Positions 55,464 to 63,400 of a stretch of DNA of 63,931 bases are shown piece after piece. Under the pieces are notes generated by a model. That model saw nothing but the letters and a program-made list of their open reading frames with translations. It did not search any database and was not told where the DNA came from. Position 1 is the stretch's first letter. Every line of letters starts with the position of its first letter. Source of the stretch: Bacteroidota bacterium (GTDB lineage: Bacteria; Bacteroidota; Bacteroidia; NS11-12g; UBA955); NCBI GenBank assembly GCA_018333525.1, contig JAGXTF010000042.1, positions 1 through 63,931 on the forward strand, written 5' to 3'. The translations under genes and the position numbers were made by a program.

Positions 55464-56957
55464 TTATTCCATCGTAATAACACCGTTAATACTCCCCAGA
55501 TATTCCTTCACATATTCCATTTCACCCTGTGAATCTGAATAAACGCTGTACAATACATCACCGGTTTGAATTTGTTTGCCAATATTTGCATAAAACCGAA
55601 TGCCTGCACCAGGGGACCTTGGAGCCCCTGCCAATTTTGCAATGCGGGAAATTTTACGACAATCAACGGCGGTAATAATGCCACTATGTGTACTCAGAAT
55701 ATCATGGCGAAATGGTGCCAGATGCAATTCTCTGAATCCTCCCTGTTTTTTGCAAATGGCTACAAATTTTTTATAGGCCTCCCCACTCTGTAATATTTCC
55801 AAAGCCACTTCCTGACCAGTTCCGGGGGAATATTTACCAGACATCTCTAAAAGCAAACCGGCAATTTCAATTGCGTGCTTTTTTAAATCCTGAGGCGCAT
55901 GAATTTCGTTTTGTAGAATGGAAATGATGTCGATGGCTTCCAGCACAGGTCCAATACCAATTCCAACAGGCTGGCTGCCATCTGAAATTACAATTTCTAT
56001 AAATATATCGAATGCCGCTGCAACTGCTTTAAAATAATATTTTAATTTCAATGCAGCTTCCATGGAGCGCACTTTTGCAGTTGGTCCAACCGGAATTTCA
56101 ATAACCACATGCGTGGATCCTGCCGCTATTTTTTTAGACATTACGGAAGCAATCATTTGACCTTCGCTGTCTACATCCAAAGCCCTCTCTACAGAAATTA
56201 AAATATCATCGGCAGGACTCAATTTCACTCCGGCACCCCAAACCAAACACCCCCCTTCGCTTTCTACAGTTTCTTTCATTTGTTCTGCAGTGAGATTTAC
56301 AGTGGTTAAAGTAGCCATAACATCGGCAGTACCCGCAGGGGAGGTAATGGCCCGGGATGATGTTTTCGGAATCGTAAGTCCCGCTGCTGCGGCAATGCTC
56401 ACCACTATTGGTGTGGTTCGGTTTCCCGGAAGGCCACCCACGCAATGTTTATCTAAAACCATTTCACGTGACCATTTCATTTTCTCACTATTTTCTACCA
56501 TAGCCCTGGTCAATCCAATGATTTCTGTGATAGTGAGATTATCACCGGAACAGGCAGAAATAAATGCGGCTAATTCTATATTGGAATATTGACCTGCAAC
56601 CACGTCTGCAATAATTTCGGAAAAATCAGAATCTTTTAATTCATTTCCATACATTTTAGATCGCACTTTGCTCAGGGATTCGATGGGCTTTAAATGAAAT
56701 ACATGAATGGTTTCCCCGCCATTTACACCCAATCTTTTCATGGCTTCAATAGACAAGCCTGCTTCATCCAATTCCAGGAGTTCAGAATTCACCACATTCA
56801 AAGTCGCAATGATGCGTTTGTTTTTAAACTCCACCAAAACTCTGGTAAGTGCAGAAAATCCCTCTGATTTGCAGATACGACATTCTGCATTCATAAAAAT
56901 GATATTCTCTCTGTACGTATCAATTCCGAGCGATTTTACGATAAGACCATTTACCAT
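55464..56957 (-). CDS. AMP phosphorylase (archaeal-type thymidine phosphorylase family)
   Basis: This 497-residue enzyme belongs to the archaeal AMP phosphorylase branch and not to DeoA, as shown by length and by DKHCVGGLPGNRTT (about 169-182) and PKTSSRAITSPAGTADVMA (about 197-215). Archaeal AMPpase has DKHSIGGVPGN at the first site, so Ser is Cys here. An N-terminal extension of about 80 residues precedes the catalytic core. AMPpase releases adenine from AMP with phosphate and forms ribose 1,5-bisphosphate. The ATG at 56957 is preferred to a longer frame that overlaps the nuclease gene. It is two bases from the Prs-like gene. No ribose-1,5-bisphosphate isomerase or RuBisCO lies in this window. 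Confidence 0.88.
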   Translation of the reverse strand: MVNGLIVKSLGIDTYRENIIFMNAECRICKSEGFSALTRVLVEFKNKRIIATLNVVNSELLELDEAGLSIEAMKRLGVNGGETIHVFHLKPIESLSKVRSKMYGNELKDSDFSEIIADVVAGQYSNIELAAFISACSGDNLTITEIIGLTRAMVENSEKMKWSREMVLDKHCVGGLPGNRTTPIVVSIAAAAGLTIPKTSSRAITSPAGTADVMATLTTVNLTAEQMKETVESEGGCLVWGAGVKLSPADDILISVERALDVDSEGQMIASVMSKKIAAGSTHVVIEIPVGPTAKVRSMEAALKLKYYFKAVAAAFDIFIEIVISDGSQPVGIGIGPVLEAIDIISILQNEIHAPQDLKKHAIEIAGLLLEMSGKYSPGTGQEVALEILQSGEAYKKFVAICKKQGGFRELHLAPFRHDILSTHSGIITAVDCRKISRIAKLAGAPRSPGAGIRFYANIGKQIQTGDVLYSVYSDSQGEMEYVKEYLGSINGVITME

Positions 56958-57001
56958 ATTCGTATAATTAATTGAAACAAAACTATATTTTCCAATTTGC
57001 G

Positions 57002-57865
57002 CTAAATTACTGACTGGTCTGGTTCCTGTGAAATACAAAGGTTTTTTATTTCTTCCAAAATTCGCGGTCTTTTCCGAAGATCAATTTTTAAAACCGAAAG
57101 TTTATCCGGGTTTTTCAAAACATCAGTACAAAGTACAATTTTATTTTCCAGTAATATTTTTTTTTCAGTTTGGGTGAGTGTTGTCAGACAAGTAATTGGA
57201 TACAGACCCGAATGGTCAATTAGGTTGCGCAAACTTCCGATATCGGGATAATTCCACCCGATGAGTTTTAGTCCTGCACAATTTCCATATCGTATCGCAT
57301 CATCGGTAAATTTTGTATTAGTAACTACCCAGGCCTGAGTGAATTGCAATTCTTTATTGCGGTGAGCCGGATTTGCGTTGATATCCTCAAACCGAGCTTG
57401 TATATACAAAGGTATTTTTACATTGCTCACTGTGCCCGGACCATTGTGGTATTTGCATTCAACCAGGTATTTTTTTCCATCTTTTTGCGCAAAAACATCA
57501 ACTTCGTGATTTACACATTTTCCGGGTACAAACACTCCAACTTCCACGGTATATCCTTGAAAATGAAACAATTCGGAAATAAATTTTTCGAAAGGGAAAC
57601 CAGATGGTCCCAGGTTCATGATGGCTTTTTTCAATTGGTATTTTCCTGCCAAATGCCTTTCTAAGTTTTTTAATTTTTTAAATGCCAGGTGGTATATTCT
57701 TTTGGTAGTAATTCCCGGAAATAATTGTGGAACTATTTCCTGAATCACTTGTTCTATCTGGTTGTCCGGAGCACCTGCTCTTTCGAGCGATAGCCGCAGT
57801 TTATCTGCAGAAAATGGCACAATTTCACCGGAAGCTTTGGTGATGTGAATTTCCGCCTTTCCCAT
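57002..57865 (-). CDS. ATP-cone / PD-(D/E)XK nuclease fusion protein
   Basis: This protein of 287 residues opens with an ATP-cone-like domain (residues about 4-90: HITKASGEIVPFSADKLRLS, then LERAGA). ATP-cones sense ATP/dATP in ribonucleotide reductase and NrdR. A restriction-endonuclease-like domain follows: Asp123 in NHEVDVFAQKDG, then Glu136-Cys-Lys138 (KYLVECKYH), the PD-(D/E)XK pattern of Mrr-like enzymes. The C-terminal 120 residues are helical. A nuclease switched by adenine nucleotide level would fit its place ahead of AMP phosphorylase. The start is the ATG at 57865; a TTG at 57883 adds six residues. Confidence 0.85.
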   Translation of the reverse strand: MGKAEIHITKASGEIVPFSADKLRLSLERAGAPDNQIEQVIQEIVPQLFPGITTKRIYHLAFKKLKNLERHLAGKYQLKKAIMNLGPSGFPFEKFISELFHFQGYTVEVGVFVPGKCVNHEVDVFAQKDGKKYLVECKYHNGPGTVSNVKIPLYIQARFEDINANPAHRNKELQFTQAWVVTNTKFTDDAIRYGNCAGLKLIGWNYPDIGSLRNLIDHSGLYPITCLTTLTQTEKKILLENKIVLCTDVLKNPDKLSVLKIDLRKRPRILEEIKNLCISQEPDQSVI

Positions 57866-58018
57866 ATTTTCGTTTATATCCAAATTGAATTTAGTATTTT
57901 TAAGGTTCTTTGATACTATGCGGAAATTACAAATAATTTGGCTGTAATACCAGATTCTTTCCTAAGCGTGTTTAAAACAAAATAACCGGATATGATAAAT
58001 AGGTTCGGGTAATTTGAA

Positions 58019-58465
58019 TCAGATTACAATTTTGCGATAAGCGACATCTTCCTCAAAGAAATTCTTAACCGCTTTTTTAAATGCTATAGTGCTCATTTTA
58101 TCCGATGTTTTAGATGTTACCTTAATATCAGAAAAATGTTTGTCATTTTCCAAATAGTTCATAAATTCTGAAATGAACACACCTGAGCCAAATACTACGA
58201 TATGGTTGTAATCCCGAAGCAGGTCTGATAACTCAGAGAAATATTTTTTTATAGCATTTTGTGTTTTTGAATTGGATTTGTATTCATGCAAAACCGAACC
58301 GCGGTTTGCATTGGATTCATCCTGTAACTCCGGCCTGGTTCCATGTTTTGGAATGGAGGAGAAATGATATTGTACATCCTCTTCTCCGGAAAATGGCTCA
58401 TAAATACCTGCTTTTTCATGATCCATAAAAACACCGGCGAAATTTAATTTTTTACTGGTTTTCAT
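58019..58465 (-). CDS. Small eRF1-domain-3/translational-machinery-like protein
   Basis: This 148-residue protein resembles the stand-alone bacterial eRF1/Pelota C-terminal-like domain, known in Proteobacteria as translational machinery protein. The similarities are GVFMDHEKAGIYEP at the start, then KYFSELSDLLRDYNHIVVFG, SGVFISEFMNYLE and SDKMSTIAFKKAVKNFF. Relatives have WIDHREA and IVGPGNAK-type signatures at the same spots. It lacks any GGQ, so it cannot hydrolyse peptidyl-tRNA, and may sit on ribosomes. It is the first gene of the AMP cluster, 153 bases upstream of the nuclease fusion. Similarity is by pattern only. Confidence 0.65.
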   Translation of the reverse strand: MKTSKKLNFAGVFMDHEKAGIYEPFSGEEDVQYHFSSIPKHGTRPELQDESNANRGSVLHEYKSNSKTQNAIKKYFSELSDLLRDYNHIVVFGSGVFISEFMNYLENDKHFSDIKVTSKTSDKMSTIAFKKAVKNFFEEDVAYRKIVI

Positions 58466-58650
58466 ATCAATAAGTTTTACGAATTTATTTCAGAAATCCC
58501 TTGTTCAATATGACTAATATCATACAAGAGAGTGACAAAACGGGATTAAAATGCCATTCCTTTCTATGTGGATCATAAGACTTTAAGATTGATAGTTTGC
58601 TTTTGACAACATTCCTGTCACAAAATGCAAAATTGGTGTCTATAGATCAT

Positions 58651-59394
58651 ATGAAACAAATACTTTTATTAGCTGCTACCTTGCTTTCTTCATTTCTTTT
58701 GCGGGCACAATACTATCCCGTAACCCCAAAAACCATTGTGGTTACCAAGGACACTTTCATTAACCGAATCCTTCCTAAAGCCAGCTACCCGGGAGGAAAT
58801 GGTGTACTATTTTTAATTTGTCCGGGCGTGAAAGTGTACTTCATGGATACAGGAGTAAGTAATATAACGGACACATTTCTGCTGCAACCAGGTGCAGAAT
58901 TGTATCTGGATAGCATCTATACTCCTGCATTTAAATACCCAACCATATTAGCGGCTCCAAATTGCATATTTGAAGCCAGAGACAGCTTTACCAATCCTCT
59001 GGTTATTGCAGACAGTAGTGCAACAATCAGAGGAAATCGCACTTATGTGAGTCGGAGCAAATGGATCGCCAACAGCTCCGGGGATTATTATGATTTTTCA
59101 TACTGGCCAACCGGAAAAGACCCATGTGGCAGAGGTACGGCCGGTATGCGCAAACATGCAGACCGAAATGAAATGTCTATTTTCCCAAATCCATCCACTG
59201 GCAGCTTTACCGTAAAGGGAATCCTCAAAGGGGCACAGGTTGAAATATTGGATATTACAGGGAGAATAATGCTTTTTGAGTCTTTTCAGGATGATGCTGG
59301 TTTACAAATCCAGATGGAAAGGCAGAAAGGAATATTTCTGATTCGGCTTATGGAGAATGGCTCCAGTACAAGCTTTCGCATTATAATGGAATAA
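58651..59394 (+). CDS. T9SS-exported small surface protein
   Basis: This exported protein of 247 residues has a signal peptide (MKQILLLAATLLSSFLLRAQ). A C-terminal type A sorting domain starts at MSIFPNPSTGSFTVKGI and runs VEILDITGRIML to IFLIRLMENG. The middle is a beta-rich segment, probably a solenoid, with repeated short strand motifs (LFLICPGVKVYFMD, TFLLQPGAELYLDS). Function unknown. The start at 58651 is the one that opens the leader; an earlier in-frame start at 58597 only lengthens it. A terminator follows. Confidence 0.85.
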   Translation: MKQILLLAATLLSSFLLRAQYYPVTPKTIVVTKDTFINRILPKASYPGGNGVLFLICPGVKVYFMDTGVSNITDTFLLQPGAELYLDSIYTPAFKYPTILAAPNCIFEARDSFTNPLVIADSSATIRGNRTYVSRSKWIANSSGDYYDFSYWPTGKDPCGRGTAGMRKHADRNEMSIFPNPSTGSFTVKGILKGAQVEILDITGRIMLFESFQDDAGLQIQMERQKGIFLIRLMENGSSTSFRIIME

Positions 59395-59461
59395 TTTTAC
59401 CCGCATGTCCGATATGAATTTTGGATATGCATTTTTTATAACCAGGAATAATTTTATTTTT

Positions 59462-59488
59462 GCAGGCCCGAAAGGGCCTGCTTTGTTT
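59462..59488 (+). terminator. Intrinsic terminator after the T9SS gene
   Basis: GCAGGCCC (59462-59469) pairs perfectly with GGGCCTGC (59474-59481) around a GAAA tetraloop, followed by TTTG TTTG. Confidence 0.8.
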
Positions 59489-59510
59489 GGGAACGGATGA
59501 GGCAGGTAGA

Positions 59511-59786
59511 TCTTCGGTTAAAAGCTAAGGCTTTAGACTACTCTGAAAAGAGGATTATAGTTGGAAGGGTTTTTCCCTCTTCTGTCATGAGCTGAAGCTC
59601 TTGACATCTTCTCCCGAAGGAAGAAGACTATAAGGAAGATGTTTTACCCTCTTCTGTCAAGTGCTGGAGCACTTGACATCTTCTCCCAAAGGGAGAAGAC
59701 TATAAGGAAGATGTTTTTACCCTCTTCTGTCAAGTGCTGGAGCACTTGACATCTTCTCCCAAAGGGAGAAGACTATAAGGAAGATG
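59511..59786 (+). repeat. Four tandem 60-73-base structured repeats upstream of tRNA-Ser
   Basis: Two nearly identical copies (59642-59713 and 59714-59786, 72 and 73 bases), a diverged copy (59571-59641) and a degenerate one (59511-59570) lie head to tail, the last ending eight bases before the tRNA. Each unit carries two hairpins. The first is GTCAAGTGC-TGGA-GCACTTGAC. The second is CTTCTCCC-AAA-GGGAGAAG. In diverged copies base pairs change in step (for example GTGC/GCAC to GAGC/GCTC and AAGC/GCTT), so the paired structure is conserved rather than the sequence. There are no spacers, so this is not CRISPR. Function unknown. Confidence 0.85.
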
Positions 59787-59794
59787 TTTTTATT

Positions 59795-59879
59795 GGAGAG
59801 GTGGCAGAGTGGTTGAACGCGGCGGTCTTGAAAACCGTTTTGGGTAATACCAACGGGGGTTCGAATCCCTCCCTCTCCG
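59795..59879 (+). tRNA. tRNA-Ser (anticodon UGA)
   Basis: The 85-base cloverleaf has a seven-base acceptor stem (GGAGAGG with CCTCTCC), the D arm GGCAGAGTGGTTGAACGC, an anticodon stem CGGTCTTGAAAACCG with TGA anticodon, the long variable arm typical of serine tRNA, and the T arm GGGGGTTCGAATCCCTC. The discriminator base is G. CCA is not encoded. Serine tRNAs are common integration sites. Confidence 0.97.
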
Positions 59880-59893
59880 CAAATAGAACTCCT

Positions 59894-59930
59894 AAAGCCC
59901 TGTATTTCAAATAATTACAGGGCTTTTTTG
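59894..59930 (+). terminator. Intrinsic terminator after tRNA-Ser
   Basis: AAAGCCCTGTA (59894-59904) pairs perfectly over eleven bases with TACAGGGCTTT (59916-59926), followed by a T-run to 59929. It ends the tRNA transcript, so the following defence genes need their own promoter. Confidence 0.9.
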
Positions 59931-60200
59931 TTTTCAGGGGACGGCAAGGGGGACAAATTCTTTGCCTTTGCTTCCAGTTGGCAATTTTCTCTAGCCGCAA
60001 TTTACGGAAAGTAACTATAGAGAAACCATAGCCTAGCCTTTCGCTGCCTTTTTGTCGGTTATCCAAGTTTGGCATCGAATTGGAAAATTCTTAAGCCCTA
60101 AATGAAATAATACACCGAACCAAAAGGAAGCCTGCCATGGCATAATTCCTGCCAAAGAAATACAACTATTTATGTCTAATGAACTTATAACCGCGATCCA
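59931..60200. other. Spacer between tRNA-Ser and the defence operon
   Basis: About 270 bases without a gene on either strand. Just after the terminator is a short direct repeat GGGGAC (59937-59942 and 59949-59953 region) separated by GGCAAG. I see no integrase remnant and no clear duplicate of the tRNA 3' end. The promoter of the defence genes should lie near 60120-60190, but no exact TAnnTTTG box was identified there. Confidence 0.5.
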
Positions 60201-61934
60201 ATGAAGATGGAGATTATTTTGGAGTTTGAAGTTGCCTTCCCAAATGAGAAACCCAAAACAGTAAAGGATTATCTGGTAGGCGGCGATAGGGAGATGATAT
60301 TAAATGCAGCCGCATTCCTTCTAGGCTTTAGGAATCAAAACTCCCTGTTTGATGACCCTGGAGAGGCGTTATCCATGTTCTTCGGCGCTGAAAACAAGGG
60401 AATTGCAGCTTCGGTTTACCAACAGATAAAACAGAATTTTCATCCATCAAGTCAAGTAACCATATTCAATGCTTTCAGCAGCCTAGAATTATTTGAAATA
60501 ATCTTTAGTTCAGAGCCAACAGAAACAACACAATCTCAAGCTGAGTTGGAGGTTAACCTTTTCAAAGCACTTCTTGTACTAAATTCCAATTTCACATCCA
60601 AACAACAAATAGCCTTTGAATCAACAAATGGGCTTGATAGCGACCTTCTTATTCCAATGAGAATGTTCTGCATGTCCTATTATACCTCTGATAAAGAAAA
60701 CTACAACATTTATGAAGTTTGGGTTTCACAATTTATCAAAGCGATTTATCTATTTGAGTTTCTTGAGAGTAGCCAACCGACAAAACCTTTACTATCCGCT
60801 TTCTTAACTTACTTCAATTGCGGAACATGGGAAGAATACCTCAAACGGCTCCTGCCTTTAACATTTTCAATGATTAAGCAGGAACGGGAGGCACACACTG
60901 ATATTGTCATTCCACCGGGTGAAAACTTTGATTCCGATTGTGCCTTTATTGAAAAGCTCATGATAACTGAAGAAGACGATATGGAATTGGATGATTTTCT
61001 CGCGCTCAGGGCCAAGCCAATGTATAAGGTTAGTCCCGGCGTTTACCGAATAATATTTGGATTATTTGCAGTAGAAAAAATATTCAAAGGCGTGTATTTT
61101 TTGATGCGAGATATAAACAAGAATCTTCCTAATACCAATAAAATATCAAACTTGAAAAGTCTTTTCGGGGATGAGTTCTCAGAGAAAATTTTATTCTACG
61201 AAATTATAAAAGTGATTTATCCTAATAATTGCATTTCGTTTAGCGGACAACAATTAGGAGATATGAAAATCGATGGGGCACCAGACTACTACATCCGGAG
61301 GGGAAAAGATATATTATTGTTTGAGTCAAAGGATTTTCTTATCCCAGCCTCCGTCAAGGAATCATTTGATTACGCTCAATATGAAAATGAGTTTGAAAAG
61401 AAATTATATTTCGTCGAAGAAAATGGAAAAGAAAAACCGAAAGCTGTAATGCAGCTAATTAACAGTGTTAAAAAAATACTCACTATGCAGTTTCAGGCCG
61501 ACAAGGACTATCGCTACCGAGAAGTTTCCATATATCCAATTCTACTTACTCACGACTACCAATACGATACCTTTGGCTTCAATCAGCTAATTGATTATTG
61601 GTTTCAAGCAGAACTGGACATCTTAAGAAATGAAGGACTCTATGTCCATCGAGTCCAGCCTCTAACCGTGGTTAATATTGATAGCCTTATATATCATCAG
61701 ATGACTCTACAAAAGTACGTCTCACTTCACGAGATGCTGAAGATGTATCATAGAGACGCACTGAATACTAGAATGAAAAAGTTTCAATCCGTGAAAGAAA
61801 AAGAGGCTTATATCAGGCAGCGCAAGATGAATCCATTCTCAGTATTCCTCGAAAATTATGTTTTTGCAAATAATCTTCAGGAACTGCCACCAATGCTTGA
61901 GAATAAAGGGTTTACCTTATTTAAAAACCAATAG
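60201..61934 (+). CDS. Putative PD-(D/E)XK-type defence protein of 577 residues (undescribed)
   Basis: I do not recognise this family. There is no signal peptide or membrane helix. In the C-terminal third, Asp362 in GAPDYYIRRGKDILLFESKD is followed after twelve residues by Glu375-Ser-Lys377 at the end of a hydrophobic strand, the PD-(D/E)XK nuclease signature. The long N-terminal 340 residues are mostly helical and may be a sensor. The gene is first in an operon with an ApeA-type abortive-infection protein (28 bases between). Fusion or pairing of a Lys-dependent nuclease with ApeA would be new to me. The start is the ATG at 60201. It could instead be a structural pseudonuclease. Confidence 0.6.
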   Translation: MKMEIILEFEVAFPNEKPKTVKDYLVGGDREMILNAAAFLLGFRNQNSLFDDPGEALSMFFGAENKGIAASVYQQIKQNFHPSSQVTIFNAFSSLELFEIIFSSEPTETTQSQAELEVNLFKALLVLNSNFTSKQQIAFESTNGLDSDLLIPMRMFCMSYYTSDKENYNIYEVWVSQFIKAIYLFEFLESSQPTKPLLSAFLTYFNCGTWEEYLKRLLPLTFSMIKQEREAHTDIVIPPGENFDSDCAFIEKLMITEEDDMELDDFLALRAKPMYKVSPGVYRIIFGLFAVEKIFKGVYFLMRDINKNLPNTNKISNLKSLFGDEFSEKILFYEIIKVIYPNNCISFSGQQLGDMKIDGAPDYYIRRGKDILLFESKDFLIPASVKESFDYAQYENEFEKKLYFVEENGKEKPKAVMQLINSVKKILTMQFQADKDYRYREVSIYPILLTHDYQYDTFGFNQLIDYWFQAELDILRNEGLYVHRVQPLTVVNIDSLIYHQMTLQKYVSLHEMLKMYHRDALNTRMKKFQSVKEKEAYIRQRKMNPFSVFLENYVFANNLQELPPMLENKGFTLFKNQ

Positions 61935-61962
61935 TCACAAAGCTCCTCCAAAGACGCATTTA

Positions 61963-63351
61963 ATGGATACTAAGCAAACATTTAAGGGCCACTGGTTTCT
62001 ACCTGACTATCCGGAAAGTCAGCTGACCGGAACACTCACTTTTGATCCAGAAATGGGAATTGAATTAGAATTACTTGGCATTTTCGAAAATGTGAAGAGG
62101 CTGGCAGATCATGAACCTGAAATCATACTAGGGTTTACTTCCAATGGCAAAAAAATTACTTTATACCGTTGCTTTGCCACCAGTCGCACAAGCAGTTTCC
62201 TCGGGATGGAAACTACAACATATAAAATTATCTACTTGTTAAAGGGAGCACATTTTGAGACTCCCACCAGCTTGCAGTTTCATTCGTTAAGGGCTTCTGT
62301 TCATAATCTGGGCCCTTGGATAGACATAACAGGATTTAGAACCGTCAAGTTTGACGACAAGCTTAAACAGGGATTAGTTGAATACGAGATTCCACCTGCA
62401 ATTGAGTTCACAACAATGGACAGTATATTGGGGAAACTGGACTTTGATGTGTCATATCCAATAAGTAGATATACCAACAAAGTTGAATTGGAGCAAACAT
62501 CAACTGTAGTCTTCAAAAGTGAATTAGCAGTCCCTTTCAAAGACATGATGGGGTACTATTTTCATTTTCAAGACTTCCTAACACTGGCAGCATTTGAAGC
62601 CACTTTCCCCCTTTCAATTGAGTTGGTCAATAACTGCCTTAAGGATAAGGTCCTCGGAACAGAAAGAACACCTTTAATTGAAGTTTACTTTAAACATTCT
62701 ATAAGGTTTTCTGATAAAAAGCCCAAAATCTCGCGGCAGTTTCTCTTCAATTACAAAGACATCGAAACCAATTTTACAAAGATCATCGGTAAGTGGTTCT
62801 CAATTAAGGCATTATCTAAGCCAGTTGTGGGATTGCTCTTGGATGGATTCTATAATTCAGGTAGCTTTTCAGAAAACAATTTTTTAAATACTGCGCAAGG
62901 CGTCGAAACATTCCATCGCAGATTTCGAAACAATAGGGTTTTCTCAAAAGCCGATTATAAAAAGAGAATGAACGCAATTATTGACTCGGTAGATTCTGAA
63001 TATAAAGAATGGCTGAAGGCTAAGTTGCAATTTGGTTACGAACCTACCCTACATCAAAGACTTGAGGAATTAATTGAGGAGCAATCTAATGAGACAATTG
63101 CGAAGATTGTCAGTGACAAGGATCAATTCATAAGAGATGTGAAAAATAGTCGTAATTATTATATACACTATAACCCAGAACTTAAAAAGAAGGCTCTTGA
63201 TGTTTCCGATTTGTACTATATCAATGAAAAGCTTAGGATAATTCTAACCTGTTCCCTGCTTTCTGAAGTTGGTTTTACACAAGAGCAAATTGCATCACTG
63301 CTGCGCAGAAATGAGTGGTACTTGTTTAATCATATTCTTGAGTCTAAATGA
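61963..63351 (+). CDS. apeA: ApeA-type anti-phage abortive infection protein (HEPN RNase)
   Basis: This 462-residue protein has the ApeA N-terminal domain type 1 pattern (FKGHWFLPDYPESQLTGTLT, FDPEMGIELELLGIF, LYRCFATS). A C-terminal HEPN RNase region follows with the motif R-x4-H, Arg397 to His402 (NSRNYYIHYNPELKKK). ApeA is a known abortive infection protein in which the HEPN domain cleaves tRNA or RNA after phage sensing. The start is the ATG at 61963; a longer frame open from 61858 overlaps the previous gene. The preceding PD-(D/E)XK protein is 28 bases away. Conservation of the RNase residues indicates an active enzyme. Confidence 0.85.
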   Translation: MDTKQTFKGHWFLPDYPESQLTGTLTFDPEMGIELELLGIFENVKRLADHEPEIILGFTSNGKKITLYRCFATSRTSSFLGMETTTYKIIYLLKGAHFETPTSLQFHSLRASVHNLGPWIDITGFRTVKFDDKLKQGLVEYEIPPAIEFTTMDSILGKLDFDVSYPISRYTNKVELEQTSTVVFKSELAVPFKDMMGYYFHFQDFLTLAAFEATFPLSIELVNNCLKDKVLGTERTPLIEVYFKHSIRFSDKKPKISRQFLFNYKDIETNFTKIIGKWFSIKALSKPVVGLLLDGFYNSGSFSENNFLNTAQGVETFHRRFRNNRVFSKADYKKRMNAIIDSVDSEYKEWLKAKLQFGYEPTLHQRLEELIEEQSNETIAKIVSDKDQFIRDVKNSRNYYIHYNPELKKKALDVSDLYYINEKLRIILTCSLLSEVGFTQEQIASLLRRNEWYLFNHILESK

Positions 63352-63400
63352 GCACTCTTCAATGAAGATATAATACTGAAGTCTGACCCCTATTTACAAC

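Noticed and set aside
55464-56957. Full archaeal pentose bisphosphate (AMP to RuBisCO) pathway
   Set aside because: AMP phosphorylase is present but no ribose-1,5-bisphosphate isomerase or RuBisCO gene is in the window.
59511-59786. CRISPR array
   Set aside because: Units are contiguous with no unique spacers between them and contain two internal hairpins; no cas genes nearby.
59773-60075. 100-codon minus-strand frame crossing the tRNA-Ser
   Set aside because: It is antisense to the tRNA. Its middle (GFEPPLVLPKTVFKTAAFNH) is the typical false translation of a serine tRNA, and the frame spans the terminator.
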